Assembly (NCBI GenBank): GCA_964030785.1
Contig: OZ034968.1
Location: forward strand, 74,074,427-74,138,426
Reading direction: 5' to 3'
From: Siderastrea siderea
Taxonomy: Eukaryota; Cnidaria; Anthozoa; Scleractinia; Rhizangiidae
DNA: 64,000 nt
Numbering within the stretch: position 1 is the first letter of the stretch; the number at the start of each line of letters is the position of its first letter. Positions 48,046 through 59,900 of this stretch are shown here, piece by piece. The position numbers and the translations under genes are program-made. Under the pieces are notes generated by a model. The model saw nothing but the letters and a program-made list of their open reading frames with translations. It was not told where the DNA came from and did not search any database.

Positions 48046-48553
48046 GGGGCCGATTACATGACCCGTGCTGGCTCGGTTAGCAGGGCTGGCTCGGTCTACC
48101 GAGATGACTGCTCAGCCAGGTATTACATGAGGCAAGCCAGCCCGCCTGCGGCTAAATTTAGAAGCTGTCGTGTGAAACGATGGCTACACCGAAGAGCATG
48201 AATCGAGTGTTTTTACTTTCGCTAATCCATTATTTGGGTGTATTATTTTCAGTTTTAGGTAGCATTACGGTCTGATAAACCTTTATGTGTTGTATAGAAA
48301 GAGAAATATCAATATTCTGGAGAGCCATTTTGCACTGAAGCGAAATTTAGTGACAAGAAAGTGTTGGCCCGGCAATCGCGATTACGTGGTAAATTTTTAG
48401 CCCGGCTAGCCGAGATCCCGGCATCGCGATGCTGGGATCCCAGCTAGCCGGGCTGACATTTTCCCATGTAATCACAAAGTTGATTTTAAAGTGTTTCACA
48501 GACGTGCCGAGATCCCGGCTAACCGGGCCAGCCCACCTCATGTAATCGGCCCC
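48046..48553. mobile_element. 0.5-kb inverted-repeat MITE
   Basis: GGGGCCGATTACATGA at the left and TCATGTAATCGGCCCC at the right. Internal repeats of GCTGGCTCGG, CCCGGCTAGC and GGGATCCCGG types form further palindromes. Confidence 0.85.
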
Positions 48554-48724
48554 TTAGGATATGTATAGTGCCAACAAAGAACACTCACGTGTTGAAAATG
48601 TGAGAAGTGTCGCAAAAGTTTGTTCCTAAGCAGTACATCTTCAGGCCCATGTCTTCGACGGATACAGCTGCTAGATTTGTCAAGAGGAATTAAATGACAA
48701 GGCTAGCTTGTCTTCTCAAACACT

Positions 48725-48965
48725 ATGACAATAAATGAAATTGAGCTCTCGAAATTTACTCAGAAAAAAATGTTGAGCCCTCCAAACTGGAGTCGAACCC
48801 ATGGCCTTACAGGTGTCGGTTGGATGCTCTCTAACCACTGAGCTTTGGGAGACTTGCGGTGAGCGAGGCCCAACTAAGGTCATGGGTTCGACTGCCGTTG
48901 GGAGGATTCAGAATTTTTTCTGAGTAAATTTCGATTTGAGAGCGCAATCATTTAATCCAAGTCGC
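48725..48965. mobile_element. Two tRNA-derived SINE fragments in inverted orientation
   Basis: On the minus strand 48862-48786 shows a tRNA-like head: A box AGCTCAGTGGTTAGAG and B box GGGTTCGACTCC. A tail, TTTTCTGAGTAAATTTCG, follows. On the plus strand 48880-48945 repeats the B box (GGGTTCGACTGCC) and the same tail. The pair therefore forms an inverted repeat. These are not intact tRNA genes: no proper acceptor stem was found. Confidence 0.7.
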
Positions 48966-49077
48966 ATTTCACTATGACAATCATTAAAACCTCATTTTAG
49001 ATAACTAGTATAAAAGGTCAAGTCGCATCCAAGCCCCAGGCCCACGCAAGCGACAGTAAACTCTGGTTTCTGAAGGT

Positions 49078-49240
49078 TTATCAACTAAGTTGATGAGGTA
49101 AATTGGCCACCGTAAAGAGATTGAAAGCTGATGTTTCGAGCGTTTGCCCCTCGTCAGAACGAATCTGACGAAGGGCTAACGCTCGAAACGTCAGCTTTCA
49201 ATCTCTTTACGGTGGCCAGTTTACCTTATCAACTCAGTTG
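49078..49240. repeat. Palindrome with two opposed hammerhead-like cores
   Basis: Right half, plus strand: CTGACGAAGGGCTAACGCTC then GAAACGTCAGC (49163 onwards). Left half, minus strand: CTGACGAGGGGCAAACGCTC then GAAACATCAGC. Each is CUGACGA, a short GGGC/GCUC stem, then GAAAC, the hammerhead core layout. The flanks, AATCTCTTTACGGTGGCC and TATCAACTNAGTTGAT, mirror as well. Resembles Penelope-like or retrozyme termini; inference. Confidence 0.6.
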
Positions 49241-49243
49241 ATA

Positions 49244-50178
49244 ATGCATCAGTCAATTCCAGCGGTGCCCATCCCCCCCCGGGCATTAGCCGGGCATTTG
49301 CTCACGTTTCAATCCGGGGGTGGGGCATTTGAAATTTTATTACTGCCCGGGGGTCGGGCATTTGCATACCCCCGGGACTACCCCGGGGCATTTGAGACCC
49401 TTGTCAGGTTTTGGTCTCGCATGTAATATATGGATTTTAGAGCTATCCAAGATCATCACTTTCGTAAAAATCTTTTACGGTCTTTTTTATACGGATCATG
49501 CGTTTTCTGTTCTTCCATAACTTATTGTATTTGTAAAATAAGCATTTCTTACCTTATTTTAAAAACAAACACATGAATTGTGCGCGTCAAAATCAAGTAA
49601 ATGAACGAATAATTGAACCAGAGTAAACCAAAAGGAACTGTCTTGTACACAATTTGGCCTGTTATTGATAAAGTGACATTAAAGCAAATGAACAAAGGGA
49701 GGATAGAGGCAAGGGTAAACAACCGAAAAGCATTGAAATTAAAGGCTGGTTACCATACGATCGCTATGATCGCTGCAATCACTGGAAACAACGTTCAGCA
49801 ATCGTCGCGATCATATAGAAACCACTCTTCAGCGATCGTTGTGAAATGCTGTGATCGCCACGATCGCTGAAGTGTGGTATCCATATAATCACAACGATTG
49901 CTGAATGTTGTTTCCAGCGATTGCAGCGATCATAGCGATGATATGGAAACCAACATTAATGATGAGTGACACTTTCTTGTTATGATTTATCAAATCTTGA
50001 GCAGTGTTGCTTTCTAGATGATCCCGGGGGTGGGGCATTTGCCTTCTGTTTTGGTCCTACCCCGGGGCATTTGACGGACTTATTTGTCCCCACCCCCGGG
50101 AATTTGCCATTTAATGCCCGGGGGTGGCCCGGGGGAGGCCCGGGGGGGGATGGGCACTGATGCAATTGACTGATGCAT
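49244..50178. mobile_element. 0.9-kb CCCGGG-rich inverted-repeat element
   Basis: The left end, ATGCATCAGTCAATT then GGTGCCCATCCCCCCC, mirrors the right end across about 38 bp. Long CCCCGGGG-rich stretches lie inside both ends. A TTAA-type MITE (49740-49960) has inserted into its middle. Confidence 0.8.
49740..49960. mobile_element. TTAA-type MITE nested in another MITE
   Basis: TTAA then AGGCTGGTTACCAT at the left; ATGGAAACCAACA then TTAA at the right. The inside carries CGATCGC/GCGATCG palindromic motifs and a stretch shared with 16273-16461. Confidence 0.78.
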
Positions 50179-50204
50179 AAATCCAAAGTTTTGCCTTTTA
50201 CTTC

Positions 50205-50240
<36 letters not shown>

Positions 50241-50299
50241 ACCCGACTAACCCCTTGTTTGTCTGGTTTCTGAAGTGTTGCAGAGTTACCCCTGCATTG

Positions 50300-50613
50300 T
50301 ATTTTGTCTTCACGACCCTTCACGATCACGCAATTCCTTGTTTCCCACTGCAAATCCTCAGGTTCGAGATATTTGAACTACATGTACATTGTCAGTCTTC
50401 CATCTCCAGGAAGCAAGCTTGTCTGTGATAGCGTGCCATATAGTCGCTTACCTTAGTTAAGTCATGGCACATTGTGTGCCGGAGGGTCCTTACGTATCCG
50501 TTTCTGTCCTTTACAATCCTTAAGGATAGAGAAGGACAGGAATCCTCTGTCGCATTCTGCGGCGTGAAGTACACAGCGGAACTAAGGTAGGCGACTATCT
50601 TCTGTGCTATCAT
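50300..50613 (-). CDS. Possible 5' exons of an unidentified gene
   Basis: From ATG 50613 the minus strand encodes MIAQKIVAYLSSAVYFTPQN and a further 34 residues, ending HDLTK at a good donor (AAG/GTAAGC, about 50452). Downstream, TTTGCAG at about 50363 could open a second exon, WETRNCVIVKGREDKIQC. No family is recognised, and no later exon is visible before the MITE at 50178. This may be a non-functional or partial gene, or chance open frames in the spacer between the SINE/MITE cluster and the vinculin-like gene. An 84-aa open frame is weak support on its own. Confidence 0.25.
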
Positions 50614-50974
50614 GGAGTCCTTGGCCAATAGCGCTCAAATAAGGTCTTACCACCAATTTTTCGCTTAGTTTTTAGAGATTCACGTTGTGACAAACTGCTA
50701 AATAAATAGACAACTGCACAACAGATAGATAACAACAATCAATATAACGTTGTCCTTAATTAAGCTTGTGAATAACATGCGTAAGAAGCTGCAACTAGTT
50801 GGTAGATAGAAAGAACAAAGCATTGGCAAACCGTAAGTCTACAGTAAAATTTTATTTATTATTTTTTTTGAAACCCTGTTTTCACAAACTATTCACACTT
50901 GTCTGTATTACAAGAACAGCCGACAGTTCAACTATATTTGTGGCTTAGAGAAAGATTCGTGACATTTTGATTAT

Positions 50975-53900
50975 TCACACATGCACAATATCCACCAAAG
51001 AAGGCGTACGTGTGTTCTTCTCTCGTCTACGCAGGCCCAGCTCATCACGTGATGCTGTTAGAGCCTCGATCGCACGCTGTCTTCTCAGTTTCTTTTTCCA
51101 CTGAAAGGCGAGGTCAGCGGCTTCTGTATGATCGGACGAGGCATCCTGTTCAGGTGGCCGGAGACCCTAAAAAAGAAACAAAATTTTTTTATTCAAGGAT
51201 TTTTTCCTTTCTGATTTTTATCATAAAATACTCATTACCTTCACACAAGCGGCCTCGGCTGCTTTCAGAGTTTTCACAACAGCTTGCATGAGATTTTGTG
51301 CGTTTTTCACTAGCATTGCATCCGCCTGGAAGATCAAGCATAGAAAATATCATAATTATAATTAACTTATAGGTAACCGTAAATAATAGGAACGTGATAA
51401 AACGTAGTTAGTCATAGCATATCTGTTACCTGTATTCGTAAACATTTTTCGGGACTTGAATGTATATGTTGTATCAGTGTAAAAAAAATATCAAAATCTC
51501 ACAATAAGCTTTGGGTGAATAAAAAAACACTAAGTAAGACCTCACTTTGTTTAAAAAATACTGCAGATCGAGGGAATATTGCTCTGGCAACTCAAAGAAA
51601 AACACTGCTCATGCAACCATCCACGAGCAAAACTGGGACTTCGCTTACACGTTTTCCCGTGCTTTCAAGTTCCGATATTTAGCGTCCGTTCTGATTTGTC
51701 AATAGATGTGATTACATGGATTTTAAAATATGATAGTCACTAGAAATCTCTCAAACCAATCTTCACTTAAACCTACCGAAATATCCGAGGGCGTCGCAGC
51801 TTTTACAGATGATATGATGCTGAGCTGGGTACTGATGGTTGGCAGGTACTCTGCGTAGTACAACAGATCACTTTTACTTCTGCAAGTAAAAGTAACAGGT
51901 AAATAAAGACTAAAAGTCAATTCTGGTTTGGAGCCTGTTGACACATTATAGTACAACGCTAAATTTTGGCGTGCTCCCATTGGTCGAAGTCGATCACGTG
52001 ACGCGATAGTGGCTCTACTCAGCGGGCGTCTATCAACGCATAGTGCCCGCCTGTGGCAATTTTCGCTCAAAATTTAGCGTTGTACAGTAAAAACAATAGA
52101 GTCCTTCTGTCTCAGGTCCTATGTGTGATAGGTTCCCTCGGAAATTTGATGTTCAAACTTCATATAAGCCCTCGAACTATGTTCTCGGGCTAATATTTGT
52201 TGTGAACATCAAATTTCCTCGGGCAACCTATCACACGATAGTGCCTTCTACAGAAGAACTCTATTGTATAAATAGTTGATTTTCTATTGATTTTCGTAGT
52301 ACGAAGCGACAGCGATATCCCCCTTCCACCCCCAACCCCCCCCCCCCCAACAATGAGATGCTTACCCTACTGGTTAGCTCAGCTGGTATGTTAATAGTTT
52401 GTAGAGCGGGAGGTCGCAATATTGGATCCCGTCACTCAGAGTCATATACAAATGACTGAGGAACAAACTATTGCCTTTACGATGCCACCTGCAAACTTTA
52501 GACTTCAGGTCGCTCTATAACCAGGTAGAAATGTCGACGTAAAACAGCCACTGAGATCTAACGAAAACGGAGCCTGTTTCAGACATCCAGTTTGTGGGGG
52601 AACGAACGGAATGTGGCGCGCAAAAAGCACGTAGAACGGAAGTAGAACTCCGCATCGACTAAAACTAGTCAATTGCAAGGGAACTCTTGTCCCCATCCCA
52701 GTCGTCTGATAAGTTTTCGCAACAGTTCGCCAATACCCAATTGTCTGAAAGCACAACTAGAACACTTCTGATCCTTCAATAGCCGCAACGACAACATCGC
52801 ACTTAAAAAGGATGTCGTGAATTCAGCTAACTCTTGAAAAAGAAAAAGAAATAAAAAATGGACTGCTTCAGCCTTACCTCTCGTCAATACTCTGTTCGGC
52901 AATGACATGTGCAAACTTGAGGATGACCATAGCATTAGAGGCGATAGCTTTAGCCATGTCAATCATTTCCATTTTATTCTGTCAAAGGAGACAACAAGAG
53001 AGCATTCTTAAACCGAGTCCTCTACAACTCGTAAGAAATCAAAATAACAGGGGCACAGAAGTGAAAATGGCAAATGCCAAGAGAGCGGAAATGGATTACA
53101 ACTAAAACAGGCGTCAAATCCCATTTTTAATTTTGAATCATACTCCTCAGTTAAAAATTTTGCAAAAATCTTGTTACAACCAGTCGTATTTTTGGGCAAC
53201 TGCCCTGTTCATGCTGAACTAGAACAGACAGAGTTACATCTTTCCACGACCTCAGTCTACGCCTTCTGAAAGGACACCTCTGTAAGACGGACAAGTGGAG
53301 TTGGTGGAAGCTGACTCTAATGACCCCACCCTACACAGTTTCCGATTCATTTATTCACCCCACTCCTGGTTACCTGAAATCTGTTTCTTCCTCGAGCAAA
53401 CTTCGCTATCTGCAGCATCTGTTGTGCCATTTCCTTGGCCACCTTCACGATCGAATTGTTCTCTTCTTCCCATTTGTCTGTTTCCTCCTGCAGCAATTGT
53501 GCGGCAAGCTGAAACAAAAACAGCCGACTGAGGTGAAAAAAGAGATATCCCATTCCTATCTTAACAAAACAGACCAATTTCGAGATATTACCACAGAATT
53601 TCTATGGTTCATTCCCCCAGAGTCTCTTAGTTATGGTTATTGTTTCAGGAAAATTTTAATAAATCGAAATTGGTCTTTTAGCTAGTATTTCAATTGGTAT
53701 TTGAAGATCATGAAACGGCAAAAACGAACGAACGAACGAATGAACCACCTACCGGTATTTCTACTATTTGTGTGAAATATAGCTGAGAAACAGTTTTTTG
53801 TGCTTCGCCTAAGCTATGGAAATTAGTTAACAAGCAATCACAAAGCCTACTGTCTTGGTTATTTCGTAAAATTGCTTGGGAAATCCCAAGCGATACACTG

Positions 53901-56900
53901 AATCTGCAAACCCCCCCCCCAAAAAAAAAAAACAAAAAACAAAAAAAAAAACAAAAAGAAAAGACGGTATTTGAAAACGTGTCACTCCTTCAATAAATTT
54001 TCTTACCTCAATTGATTTGGAGCTTTTCCTTGCCCTCATTTCTTCGATAGATGTCGACTTCCAGTCTTGATCACCGCGAGAAAGTCCTGAAATACTCGCG
54101 GCTCGCTGATGGTGACGGTAGCGCCCTGCTGTTCCACCGCGGTGCAGTGATTCGGCCGAAGAGAAGCGCTGATGAAGCTCATCAACCAGGGCCTTTCTCA
54201 TGAGGTCCGTTTCACTGGCTGATCCCCAAGGCCCTCGGAGCCGACGGACCTCAGAAGTACTCTCGGTGTCAGAAAATGAAAACGACCTTTCCAAGGATTT
54301 GCTCTTCTAGAAGGAGAAATAATTAGTAAATCATTTATAAATACTAAGCTTCTGAAAACAGGTGAAGGGTTACAAAATCATTGAATTGAATTTGTGGAGG
54401 AATATACATGTAGTGGGTGGACAAAATGCCGCGTGTTCCTGTCTTTAGAGAGGGATGCTTTACTACAGCCAAGTGAAAAATTCATGGGAATAAATAGCTA
54501 ATTGAAGGTAAAACACTGGCATCCTGTACTTCTTGCCATTTCGTTGCCTGTTGTCTGTTGAACAGTGTGCAATGAGAAGAATGCCATGAATGGCAAACTA
54601 ACGACAATGGATCTGACATAAAAACGATTGTAACCTACAATCACTTCCTTAGTCCCCAGGCAAATTAACGATACTGCGGGGTCTAACACAAGAACGCATA
54701 TTCAGCAACACAGTCTCCTCTATGCATGTACTCCCGCGGTTTCATTTCAATTGGCGGTGGTTGCATAGTCACTAAGGCGCGGTTTTACAGTCACAACAGA
54801 GGGTGTGGATTCAGAGCCACTAGCAGCCGAGTAAGGTTTTTTGAGAGAAGCAACCGTATTATGGCGGTGAGACTGCTGCACAAAAGAAAAAGGCTTACTT
54901 ACATCATTCAATGCCATGTCATCAAAATATGAGCTTATCTCTGGCGATCTACCCGCTGCAGCTGACACACTTTTCGAAGGGGAAGGGGATGTCGGCACTT
55001 TTTCCTCGTCAGAGGGGAGTGGTTTTAGTGAAGGAAGTCCACGGGATGAGCCCGCGATAGCCACTGTTTCTTCTTCATTCAAGGACTCAAAGCTCTGCGA
55101 GGTGTCTAGGTGCGATATGCCTAACAGATCCTGAAACACGTCTGTGAAGCAAGAAAATAATTATTACTATTAACTGACTCTGAGTGTTTTTGTTTACTGG
55201 GACAAGGCACTGCTTACAGTTCTTCGTAACTCATAGCCTGTTCCAGGCGTTCAGAGAGTGGAGCGCGAGCGAAAAATAAAGCGAGCGAAAGAGCGGGAAA
55301 AAACGATCCCCAGTCTCCTCTCGTTTTTTTCCCGCTCTTTCGCTCGCTTTCTTTTTCGTTTGCGCTCCACTATCTGAACGCCTGGAACAGGCTACGTAAC
55401 TCAACATTGGCATCTTTTTCCAGGTAAGAGTAACAACTCAAGTTTCGTTCTTGGACAAAAACTGCTGAGTTTTGGGAGGGGAGCAGGTAATCGCGACTTC
55501 AGTGATGTGACAAGATTTGTGGGGAGAATGCACATGATAGTTACCTCTGAAGCCATTTGTAAGTTTATCGAAGCACACACTTTGTTAAGGAGGCTCACAA
55601 CAGTTTTTTTGACCTTGGAGTGTATCTTTTGAAATCAAAATCTCGCATAGAAGATAAACTTCGATTTCCTTAATACTACGCCACCTTTTCAACATATGAC
55701 CAAAGATTATTTTTCATTGGTTTCCTAGCAACAGCGGTCACCATAGCAACGGTAATGGACAACCCCTCATATTAAATAATGTCGAATATCTCGAAAACTA
55801 GTCAGACACTTTATGTCGAAACTTGAACTATTTGTACTACTCAACCTACACAACTTGTGTGCGAAATTAGAGAAAAATCTGTAAGAGCGTTTTCAAGTGA
55901 ATCATGATTCATTTTTTACGGGCTGATTTTGGTCATTCCTGCAATTTTCTCCATTATTTCAAGAAAGATTGAACTTAACACTTTTTCTTTTCAGTTGAAA
56001 GATCTTTTATGACAGCAAAACATTCTTAATGTACATTGAGTTTTCTAGGTGGCTGCGATTTTAAGATGTTGATATTTAAAAACTGCTAAAATGCAACACA
56101 AATCAGTCCAAAAGTTCGTAATTTGCATAAATAGAAATATTTCTAAACTGCCCTTACAGATTTTTCTCTTAAATTGATTGCCGTCAGAATAATAATTCTT
56201 TTTGATGTTCCAGCAAGTTTTAGGCTGAATAAACATTTCGTTTATTAGATAAGAAGGCTGAATCTTGGTCAAATTTCAGTCGTTATCAACTTTCACGGTC
56301 ATTTACGTGCAATGAATATTTATATACGCTGCGCTTGTGTCCTCTCGTGCATTTATAATTCCTTCTCATGATAAAAAAAAAATGTTCCTCTTCTGAGCTT
56401 CTTCCTGGAGACTCTTTTCCATCAGTCTTTTAAAACTGAATGACGTTTTAGCATTTTTAATGACGGACTTCATACATGTTAACGCCCACGACGGCATTAC
56501 ACTGGGCCGAAAAATAACGAGAAAGAAGCTCAGAAGACGAATATTTTTTTAATTATGAGAAGGAATTATAAACGCACGAGAGGACACAAGCGCAGCGTCT
56601 ATAAATATTCATTGCACGTGAATAACCGTGAAATAGACCAGGGGAAACAAAATAAAACTGTTGCTCGTTAGTCCAGGAAAGATATCGCGATAAAGTACTG
56701 AGAGGTCAAAATGCTTGCAACAGAATCTTTCTTTTCACAAACCTTTTATTCAATGACTCCATGTAAATATACTAAAAGTCAACAAAAATCAACTCATGCG
56801 AAATACGAAAAAATCCAAGTTTTGTTTTCCATCATTTTTCCCTGAAGACGCCATGTTTTTATGCAAATTAGCTGCAAGTATGTTTTACAACAAAAATTTC

Positions 56901-59900
56901 ATTTTCAATCGCATCCAACATTTGAATTTTTCAGAAAAAGTGTTATCAATAGGCGAAGTAATGTTTCCGCCCACTGATGATATATTCGTATTGTAACCTG
57001 TGTAACGACGTGATTATAATCCTTTATTACAAATAACATATTACAAATGACAAGATGTGTAATACATAAACAGGGCCCGTTGGTTGATATAGAGCTGAAT
57101 CAGAGGATGGACTATAAGTTCTAAGGAGGTCGGGCGGAGTTTATCCACGCATGACGTGCAAGTCCAGCCAGTCCTGCTATTCAAATTTAATTTATTTCAC
57201 GTAACGCCTGTTAACAATATACTTTGTATAAGGCGATTTTGCGCAAGTTTTTAGCGGCTTCAGAATCGATATCCCTGGCAATTAAACAATGTTGTATCTG
57301 GGGGCAATAACGAATAGCACTAGGCTGACAATCAAAGTAGATTTCATAGAACGAAAGGATCGAACGACTTATGCTGATCTACTTGATAACCGTTTGTTTC
57401 CATAATCATAGCTTATACAGAGATGTTGAATAACTGTAGTTCCTTAATAATATGATTCGTTTCTGTAGTGCATTGTTATCTGCAGCAACATATAAAATCG
57501 GGAAATCCAAAGTAACGAAAATAATAATAAAAATTTTATTGAGAAGTATGACCAAGTTAAAAAAGGGTGACATGTCATGTCGATGGTGTCTATGCTACAA
57601 CGATCTCCAGTTGCAAAAGCTTCAACCAGCTGCGAGAGATTTTGCGTTCTGCGCAACAAGCCGAGGAAATGCCCGGATATCCGCAAGAAGACATTATTAT
57701 CATTCGCAATAAAGGCGGTGTTACTGTTGGCCTAAAGCGAAGAAGGGGCAGTGGCGTACGCACTCAGGAAGAACAATATGTCTAGAAGGAATGCAGTAAT
57801 AAAATGGGGCGTTACCTATCACATCCATGCTGCAAGAAGCAAGGTACAGATTAACGCCTCATTTCCAATCAAGCTAAAATTAAAATAGGGGAACGTAATA
57901 CCGTGGAAGGAGAATAATGTTTGTGCGAAAATGCAGTTTGCCTTCAGTGCAGTAAAATTGGTAGAGGTATTTACCAGCAGTAAAACGTGAACTGTTCTGA
58001 GTCTGAAGCAAGGGAAAAAACTCGAGAAATCTCAAGCAACCTTAGAAAAATTAAGTTACCTATCGAAATAGCTTATTTGCCCTAATGATGTAGGGGGCGG
58101 CGGTCAGATTACAGTCTATGAAGACGCGCTGGTTTTCTTCAAACTTTAATTTCTGACTCCCGGCAGCTGCTTTAAAACAATTTAGAGATGTAGCACTAAC
58201 TACTTGACTAGAATGTAAATTCCGCATCCTAATGCATATTGGTAAAAACGAGTAACTGAAAGCTAAGACACTGATGTGCAATTGTTGTAAACTGTAAACG
58301 TGGCTTCGAACAGATGTAGCATTACCTAAGTCAGCTATACAGTTAGGAAGCGTACATGGAACGAGGCCATCGTAGAACTTATGAAATAAAACAGATTGAT
58401 CGGCTGACTCCTACTGCTTTCCAGCCCAGGGAAAGAACCAGTTTAGATGAACTAACATTGTCATTATTGTAGCTGTTGCAAACGAATCTTGCTGCGTTCC
58501 TTTGCACCTACTCCAGCCACGACATCTCAGTATCAGCGAAGGTCAGGCTGCTCAGGCTGCAAAAGCGTACTTCAGGGAGGGTCCGACGAAAGAAAAGTAG
58601 GTACGCTCTTTAACAGAAGGGTTGCAGAACTTCAGAGACCTACGTATTACAGCCAGTTTTCCGTTTGCTTTGGCAATGACCCTGCTGCACTGCTGCACCA
58701 GCCCCCAACGAGAGATTCCGACTACAGTGAATCCCCAGATAATCCTATTCAGATATCCGTGGGCCAAGGGCGCTGTCTCGCCCATGTACGAAAATTGGAA
58801 TGCTTGCCATGCTCTCCAAAGACGAAAACGAATCTTTCTGTCTTGTCGCAAAATATTACAAAGAAAACGATGATGAGCACATAACAGTTACTAAACTAAC
58901 CAAATCCATATGGGAAGCTGGTTCAATGCAGAAACCGTACTGACAGTATCAATTTAGAAGGCAAGGTAAACGTTGTGACATGGAGATACATTGCTTCCTC
59001 CATATTATATCAGTTGTATGACAACTATCAGCTACCAGAGTGCGGTGACGGTGGACAAGTTTCAAGGAGAATTATCCAAACTGCTAGTACAATGCACTCG
59101 ATTATTTAATTAAATGTTCCACTACTGAAAAGGCACTGACATGTTTACCAGACAGCCGAAAGCTCCTTGTACAAATCCTGTTTGTAGGAAGAAGCAAGCT
59201 TCTCAGGGACGTTATACTGTTAAAGCTGCAAGGCCGAGAGGTTGCGTTGTGGGCTAGTAGTTTACTTGTAATCCACTTCCATTTAGATGGAAGCCTCACA
59301 GAAATAATTAAGAAATAAGACTTTAACGTTGGGGAAAAAGGCATCCAGGTATATTGCCCCCTTAAGGATTAATTTCACCAATTTTAGAGTTAATTGTAAT
59401 CAAAAAATGCAAAGTTCCGCTGCTAAGCATTTTTAAGTGGCTAATTAGCATAAAAACATGGCGCTCATCAACCTATTGATATTTTTTGGTATTTCGCCTG
59501 GGTTGATTTTTGTTGACTTTTAGTATGTTAATGTACGTGCCTCAAAAGTAAGTACTGTGAAAAGAATAATTCTGTTGCAAGCATTTTGACCTCCTGACGT
59601 GACCTTCCTGGACTACGTTGAAAGTTAATAACGACTGAAATTTGACCGAGATTCAGCCTTCTTATTTAATAACAGAAATGTTTATTCAGCCCAAAAATCA
59701 CTGGAACATCGAAAAGAATAATTATTCTAACGGCAGTAAATTTAAGAGAAAAATCTGTAAGGGCAGTTTGGAAATATTTCTATTTATGCAAATTACTAAC
59801 TTTTGGACTGCCACCTAGGGAGCTCAATGTACATTAAGAATGTTTTGTAAATGGTTTGAACCCAGGAGTCCTATCATAATTCGGTAAATTGTGATCGTCC

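Noticed and set aside
48786..48862. A functional tRNA gene on the minus strand
   Set aside because: A and B boxes are present, but the ends do not pair into an acceptor stem and a shared SINE tail follows.
52367..52440. A functional tRNA gene
   Set aside because: A good A box but no paired acceptor stem and a poor B box; better read as a SINE remnant.
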